A stretch of 27,805 nucleotides of DNA from Wuchereria bancrofti. Its lineage: Eukaryota > Nematoda > Chromadorea > Rhabditida > Onchocercidae. Below the pieces are notes generated by a model, which did not search any database, was not told the DNA's origin, and saw only the letters and a list, made by a program, of their open reading frames with translations. The stretch spans positions 3,238,335 through 3,266,139 of the forward strand of contig SSBO01000008.1 of assembly GCA_005281725.1 (NCBI GenBank), written 5' to 3'. Positions within the stretch are counted from its first letter, which is position 1; every line of letters begins with the position of its first letter. Shown piece by piece: positions 22,354 through 27,805 of this stretch. The translations under genes were made by a program, and so were the position numbers.

Positions 22354-25300
22354 TCATTTCTTTCCAAACAGCCCACCGTATCCTGATGAGCAACTGCAAC
22401 TTGCACCGCCGAAAAGTCCACCACCTGATGGATACGAATCGTATCTTTCCTGCAATCATTACACTTATTCGATGCGGTAAAATTTAAATTTTTCAAGTTT
22501 AAAATTTTGGAAAAAACTATACAATAAAACCTGTTGACGATGAGAGCCAAAAATTCCGTTGCCTTGCTGATAGGAATCACCGCTGATACCACCAACACCT
22601 CGAGTTGACCAACTACCACTTCCACCTGGACCACCGCCTATCCCGTAACTGCTTACGCTACAATAAATTATTTCAGTGAAAAGAAAAAAGAAAAAAAAAA
22701 AAAGGCATTAAAATCACTCAGTTAAGCATTCACATTTCAATCATCAAAACAGTACCGCTTTTCAATGTAATTTAAATGAAACAAAATGAACTTCAAAGGT
22801 CATTCATCAATCCATCAATACATTTGGCCATTTTATGTCAATTGCCGCATTTATTATTCTACAATTAATTATGTATGTCTTTTGTCTTTGCGACATTTAT
22901 TATTCTACAATTAATCAGGTATGTCTTTTGTCTTTGCGACATGTTTGAATAAACTTACATGTAAAATTTAACTCATTTGTGACACAATGAAATAATTAAA
23001 ATGTATGATTTGATGTTATCATGAAATGCATATGATAAAATTAAGTAATACTTATATAAAACACAAATGTATTACTTTCAATAGTGACATGCATTACTGC
23101 ATTACTTTGTATAATGCATTACTTTTTAAGTACCTGCATTACTCGTTAGTATATATTTATGTTTTATAATATTCACTGTCACATATTAAATGTCGCATGT
23201 CGTATTATATTATAAATGATGGCTAAATAAATCTTTGTTAAGCTTTCTGCTCACATTTTCAAATTTTGTCATCACAATTATGTAATCTTCATGAAATTAT
23301 AGATCTCGGAAAGAACAGGTACAGGAGTAGAGGGTGAGGGAGAGAGAGAGAGAGAGAGAATTCTTTGTTGCAATATTTTTGTACGGTAATTAATTTGAGA
23401 AGAAAAAAAAAACAATCATAAAATAGAGAAATGATATTGAAAATGACAATAAAAGCTTATTATTTTATGCAAAAAAAAAAAGGAAAAAAGAAATTAATAT
23501 TCAATATTAATAGAAATTGTTTCGAAGAAAAAAAAAAGTGTCTGAGTTCAATGATGCATTATTGCATGAAATTTAAATTCAAAATTATTTTTGACGCGTA
23601 AATCAAGAAATTATTCTATAATTGAAGTATTTCCGACACATTGATTAAGGAAAGAGCAAAATTGCTGGAGAAAACATAATATAAATTAAAATATCTTATT
23701 TTCATTTATTCATTCATTTATTTATTAAAACTATTCAAATAATAATTATTCATTTATTTATCTGTTTATTCATTTATTTATTCACATATGCATAATTTAT
23801 TCACGTCAATTTCATTAAATAATTTAACACCGACTAAATTAAATTAAATAAATATATATATTTCTGCTCTAAATTCTTAATTCGAGAACAATTCAAATTA
23901 ATTTTTTACCAAAAATATAACTTCGTTTTTGTTTTAAATTTTATTCTGCCCATTTTTACTATTTTCACTAGTGTTCAGTATTATCTGTATTCCTGATATA
24001 TTCAAATAATATCAAAATATGCTGCTGCGTATATTATCTAAACCTGAAGTGATCCCTTTTTTTTTTTTGATTATTGTTGATAGTAATTACGTATCATTAA
24101 ACCGGAATTACAAACCGGAATTCATATTAATTGTCGGATTAATGAAGCAATCCATCGTATTATTATTATATGCTAAATATACCAAATGATTAGTATCGCC
24201 TTCTATTATTGCTATTCAATTGTATTAAGCTCAAATTTTTTGATTAAAAAAATTTTTTTATTTTTAATTTATTTCAGATTCAGATTTAATTTTTATGATC
24301 AATGATGATACAATTTTATACAAATTGATAATGAAAATGTTTAAGAAAATAAAGAATCTTTTATCACTAATTATTTGTTATCATTATCACTCGTGTTATC
24401 ATATAAGCCTTAGATAGTACAGTAAATTGTTAATAATAATAATAATGCCATTATTGTTGTAAATCATTTTGCTAAAATGTTACAATTGCAGCACGAAAGA
24501 ATGTATGTATGTATGTATGTGTGTGTGTATGTATGTATGTGTGTATGTATGTATGTGTGTATGTGTGAAGAGATGAATGTATGTATGTTTGTAAGGAAGA
24601 AGGACAATGTAAGGAAGAAGTAAATTTCAGAGAATTTCTCATTTCTCGATGACATTTACGTTGCAGATGAAAAGGAGCGACATTTGAAGATCATTTATTT
24701 AGATGGGTCCTAATTTGCACAATTTTGACCTGTTACGTGGGAAGATTGATGCCTCAAGGAGTTGGCAAAAATTAGGACAGACAGATGGATAGGCGCTCAA
24801 AGATATGTCCGTACATACATACACACACACACATACATGTCAACATATATATCACTTTCAGTGCTTTCATAAATTTTCATATAGCTTAAATTTTGTAGCA
24901 GTAGATACAGTAACTATGTGAATTTTAAAGTACAATAGAAGAAAATCCCAAAAAAAAAAGGTCAAAGAGAATCTAAAATTAATTTCTTTAACTATTTGAC
25001 ATCATTGTATGCTTGCTTGCATTTGAATGTAATTTGAAATACTCATATTTGAATTAAATTCAAAACACAGAATTACTAGCATTTATTGTGTTGTTTAAAT
25101 TTTACCAAAAAAATTGATTATTTTATGAAAAAGTGAAGAAAGGAAGTAATATTTTCATTTTCGTTTTTCATAAAAATTATTGAGCAATATTTGATGCACT
25201 ATGATAACATAAATAATCACCTTATCATATGATGTACCGTTACTTACCTAAAGCATGAAGAAACGAGAGATAAGACGGAAAATGAGGAAGGATTCTATTC

Positions 25301-25763
25301 CACGTGACGTATTTCGGTTATTTTATTATTTATTATTGTCATTATTATTATTATCATTATTTACTATTATCATTATTTATTATTATCATTATTATTATTT
25401 ATTACTATTATTTACTATTATTATCATTTATTATTATTTACTATTATTGTTATCATTATTATTATCTATTTATTTATTTATTTGTTATTATTACTAATTA
25501 TTATTATTATTTGTTTATTATTGTTATTATTAAATTCTTATTTCATTTTGAACTAAACATGTGTTATTAGTCTTCTGTTCTCTCATTAATTAATTTATTA
25601 ATTGATATGTGGTGTTTTAGTCAAAATTTTATGAAATTGAGATAAAATTTAACTTATACCTGATGTTGTTTTGCGCTTGCAGATCGGATAAGGCGAGTCC
25701 AACTCGCGGAGCTTGCGGTTCTGGAAGAATGTTGGCGGATTGAATTGGGTTTCTCGAATCCGA
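22354..25763 (-). CDS. Glycine-rich protein, 5' end missing
   Basis: Exons on the minus strand are about 25752-25660, 22657-22531 and 22449-22354. The junctions agree in phase (2 then 0), and only one frame of the first exon can join without a stop. That exon reads NPIQSANILPEPQAPRVGLA then LSDLQAQNNI. The second is glycine-rich (SYGIGGGPGGSGSW, GVGGISGDSYQQGNGIFGS) and the third reads GGGLFGGASCSCSSGYGGLF ending GKK and TGA. The first exon is less AT-rich than its surroundings. An in-frame stop at 25764-25766 and absence of an ATG mean at least one upstream exon is missing; the acceptor before 25752 is weak. Low-complexity Gly/Ser/Tyr tails occur in cuticle-associated and RNA-binding proteins, but no domain supports either. 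The 3-kb first visible intron is long for this window. Confidence 0.45.
22848..22939 (+). repeat. 46-bp tandem duplication
   Basis: CATTTATTATTCTACAATTAAT...GTATGTCTTTTGTCTTTGCGA is present at 22848-22893 and again at 22894-22939 with two or three changes. It is intronic to the glycine-rich gene model. Confidence 0.88.
23341..23359 (+). repeat. (AG)n microsatellite
   Basis: About nine AG units following a GA-rich lead-in. Confidence 0.9.
24501..24594 (+). repeat. (ATGT)n/(GT)n compound microsatellite
   Basis: Interrupted tetranucleotide ATGT array mixed with GT. The His/Thr/Tyr-rich minus-strand frame across it is a by-product of the repeat. Confidence 0.92.
24812..24838 (+). repeat. (ACAT)n/(AC)n microsatellite
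   Basis: ACATACATACACACACACACAC-type array, the reverse-complement motif of the array about 250 bp to the left. Confidence 0.88.
25317..25530 (+). repeat. (ATT)n/(ATC)n trinucleotide-like array
   Basis: About 210 bp of degenerate TTATTA/TCATTA units. Plus-strand frames here give Tyr/Leu/Ile strings and are artefacts. Confidence 0.92.
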
Positions 25764-25766
25764 TCA

Positions 25767-26441
25767 AAATAACAACGTTTTCCCAAGCGGAACACACACT
25801 GAACTTCGAAGATCGATGAATAAATTAATGCAGTATTTTGAGTAAATAAAATGTTTCTTTTTTCTGCAAAATGATTATAAAATGATTTTAATCTTTTTTT
25901 CTTTTCTTTTTTTTGAACGATAGACTACTAATTTATGTGAAGTTTCTTGGCTAAGATATTTGGCCTAATCATATAAGGCTCGTTCTACCATTAATTACTT
26001 GTATGAGAAAATAGGTCTCGACTTGGTAGTTGTCTGCATATTAGTGACCGATTTTTTTTTTTCCAAGGTCAAATTTATAAACAATATACGATCAGTTCGA
26101 TAGAATATAGACGAGCCATTAGGAAGCTTGAAATGATGTGACGTCATTACAATTTCGAAAATTTGATCGTTATCAGTGGAAGAGATAATCCAACATAACA
26201 TATTATCACAGAATGATCAAAAAGTGCGTAAATAAATCGAAGAGATTTAATTTTAGACTTTTTCAGGATTGAATGTAAAATATGGAAAATGCAAGAAATG
26301 ATTAAATCAAGCAATAATTTGAAAATGAGGGAATAGAGCAATGGCCTTAAAATGGAGAATGTCTGAGGGTGCATCTATTGATTGATTTCCAGATCGTTAA
26401 TGAAGAAACGTATCTTTCGACAATCATCGAAAACTTCTGCG
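25767..26441. other. AT-rich spacer with one doubtful minus-strand ORF
   Basis: Holds a 68-codon minus-strand frame at 25995-26201 (MLCWIISSTDNDQIFEIVMT...SSIFYRTDRILFINL...) that reads like protein for about 45 residues before an A-run. No splice partner in the right phase for the glycine-rich gene, no domain and no poly(A) signal were found, so I do not call it a gene. Confidence 0.3.
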
Positions 26442-26506
26442 ACATCATCATCATCATCATCATCATTATTATTATCATTATTATCATCACTATTATCATC
26501 ATCATT
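26442..26506 (+). repeat. (ATC)n/(ATT)n microsatellite
   Basis: Starts as pure ATC repeats, then mixes with ATT. Confidence 0.92.
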
Positions 26507-26883
26507 TGTAGTAGTAACATATGGACCAGTATTGTTATTAACTAATTAATAGGTAGTAAAATAGAAATGAATTAACAGTAGTGATAGCTTATTAAATAGC
26601 AATAATTCATGAAAATTATTATAGTTTGCAAAAACCTAAACAAATACATTAGTGAATAAATTTTTGTAATTAAAATTTCAACAGTATAAATATTTACTAA
26701 TAATATAAATAATGGAAATATTTGATTTATATTTCTTGATATGTTCTTATCAGAAAATAATGAAATAATAAGTTAGTTCATTAGAAATGATAAATTCTAG
26801 TAAAGTAGAAATGTCCAAAGGCTATAATCTAATATAAATAATTAAGCTTGTATTACATATTTTGATTAAAAATTTCCGAAAAT
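26507..26883. other. Spacer, nothing seen
   Basis: AT-rich DNA without credible frames, repeats or signals. Confidence 0.45.
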
Positions 26884-27190
26884 TTAAGAATTAGGTTTAC
26901 GAAAAAATTTAGGAATTACCTGTTTATAATTTATATTTATATCTTTCTTATCAGCTTTCATTTTATTTGATTTCAGATTTTTACTGCCTTTAGTTTTTTT
27001 TTTCTTAGCTTTCCTTTGTTCTTTATATAAACAAAAAACAAAAAACAAAAACAAAAAGGAAAAATAAAAAAACTTACCCGTAAATTTATTTTCCACTTCT
27101 TTTCCAAATATCTGACTTTTTCAGTATTGTTGAAATTTTCAGCAGAAATTATTAGTGGAAGATTTGATATAAACAAAAAATGCTTGTAGT
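26884..27190 (-). CDS. Candidate small basic secreted peptide gene, 5' end missing
   Basis: On the minus strand an open stretch reads HFLFISNLPLIISAENFNNT then EKVRYLEKKWKINLR and ends at a strong donor (CGG/GTAAGT after 27078, phase 0). A phase-0 exon at 26919-26884 after ATTATAAACAG adds VIPKFFRKPNS and a stop. The first part looks like the hydrophobic core of a signal peptide ending near SA; the remainder is short, basic and free of Cys. No ATG is in frame, so a start exon is missing or the model is wrong. No family recognised. Confidence 0.27.
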
Positions 27191-27515
27191 AATTTGATTT
27201 TCTTGCAAAAGTTGATTAATTGAATTAATGCAACATTAAACACTTATATGTAAGTTGGACTAATTTTAGTGCTTATTTTCATCAAAATTAATTTATTTCG
27301 TTTAATTTTAGATATGAATATGAGGAGCACTTTACTTAAATATTAAATATATTGAAAAATCAAAAGTAAATATATATTGTAAAGGAATATGATAAAAGGC
27401 AAAAAGATTAACTTACATATACCTATTTGATTGTTCAAAAAGACAAATCAGATATAATTTATCAATGATTTTACTACATATGTAAATTGCATATGTGATT
27501 ATTAATTTTTATCAG

Positions 27516-27711
27516 CAGAAGATATGAAAATGGACGTTATCAATGAGAAAATAAAAGGAAGCAGAGGAAAAGCCTTTTTGATGAAAAATGCTTTTATACA
27601 GCAAATATTTAACAGCAATATAAATCATGTTTTATTGAGAGTGTGAACAAAACTAGTTTCATTGAAGACAATGGAATGTTAGTGGACAAAGATGTTGTTG
27701 CAGAATATTAG
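27516..27711 (+). CDS. Candidate terminal exon(s), frame interrupted
   Basis: After an acceptor-like TTTTTATCAG, a plus-strand frame with ATG at 27524 reads MKMDVINEKIKGSRGKAFLM then KNAFIQQIFNSNINHVLLRV and stops at 27646. In another frame, after TTTAACAG, 27616-27711 reads CFIESVNKTSFIEDNGMLVD then KDVVAEY and stops; an AATAAA follows at about 27726-27731. The two frames overlap and look like one coding region split by a frameshift, or alternative terminal exons. No family recognised. Confidence 0.25.
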
Positions 27712-27779
27712 TTAGATGGACGATGAAATAAATTATTCTTATTTTATTTCATTTGCGCATCTGAATGACCAGTAGAAGC

Positions 27780-27805
27780 AAAAAAAAAAAAAAAAAAAAA
27801 AAAAA
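27780..27805 (+). repeat. Poly(A) run at window edge
   Basis: The window ends in at least 26 A. It may continue beyond the edge or mark an assembly break at a homopolymer. Confidence 0.85.

Larger units (their letters stand above)
22940..25659. other. Long intron or spacer rich in simple repeats
   Basis: AT-rich DNA with ATTT-type tetranucleotide stretches (about 23700-23785) and the microsatellites listed separately. Short frames inside translate to repeat peptides (His-Thr-Tyr, Tyr-Leu) and are not genes. Confidence 0.5.

Noticed and set aside
22269..22634. 121-codon minus-strand ORF rich in Val and Gln
   Set aside because: It is the wrong frame of the glycine-rich exons and reads through introns; only the Gly-rich frame keeps phase across the splice sites.
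24464..24655. His-Thr-Tyr repeat ORF
   Set aside because: Translation of the ATGT/GT microsatellite.
25255..25570. Plus-strand Tyr/Leu/Ile-rich ORFs
   Set aside because: Translations of an ATT/ATC trinucleotide-like repeat.
26147..26374. 75-codon hydrophobic minus-strand ORF
   Set aside because: Leu/Ile-rich string of the kind AT-rich DNA gives by chance; no flanking signals.

Overview
Eukaryotic nuclear DNA, most likely from a nematode of the spirurid/filarial type. The base composition is very AT-rich and full of long A/T homopolymers. Genes are split into short exons with GT...AG introns. The recognisable proteins are nematode lineages or expansions: a serpentine 7TM chemoreceptor, an UNC-122/gliomedin-like collagen-olfactomedin protein, a DUF273 glycosyltransferase-like protein and a DB-module protein. 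One N (position 2850) and the A-run at the right edge suggest a draft scaffold. All exon models below were assembled by hand from splice motifs and reading-phase continuity; no alignment or expression data were available.

Layout, left to right. 1-~865: remnant of a BEL/Pao LTR retrotransposon (piece of pol, polypurine tract, one LTR). 1063-2914 (-): five-exon 7TM receptor of nematode serpentine type. 2915-7111: gene-poor AT-rich DNA with a few doubtful short ORFs. 7112-10156 (-): ten-exon UNC-122-like type II membrane protein with collagen repeats and a C-terminal olfactomedin domain; an intron carries a broken copy of one of its own exons. 11355-15961 (-): seven-exon DUF273 protein with an N-terminal signal anchor and a DAD motif; one intron contains a 51-bp minisatellite, another a possible antisense first exon. 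~17486-18315 (+): 3' part of an unrecognised gene on the opposite strand. 19121-21620 (-): six-exon secreted/membrane protein with two DB-like cysteine modules and a C-terminal membrane segment. 22354-~25752 (-): glycine-rich protein, 5' end not found. 25770-27805: microsatellites and weak small-gene candidates, ending in poly(A).

The four best gene models are all on the minus strand but lie about 1-4 kb or more apart, so nothing suggests an operon. Three of the four encode or probably encode proteins of the secretory pathway with membrane anchors, and the fourth is a 7TM receptor. I see no pathway link between them. I found no RNA genes, CRISPR arrays or prokaryotic-type elements. The nearest things to unexplained biology are the unrecognised plus-strand gene, the duplicated exon fragment, the DB protein with a C-terminal anchor, and the intronic minisatellite.
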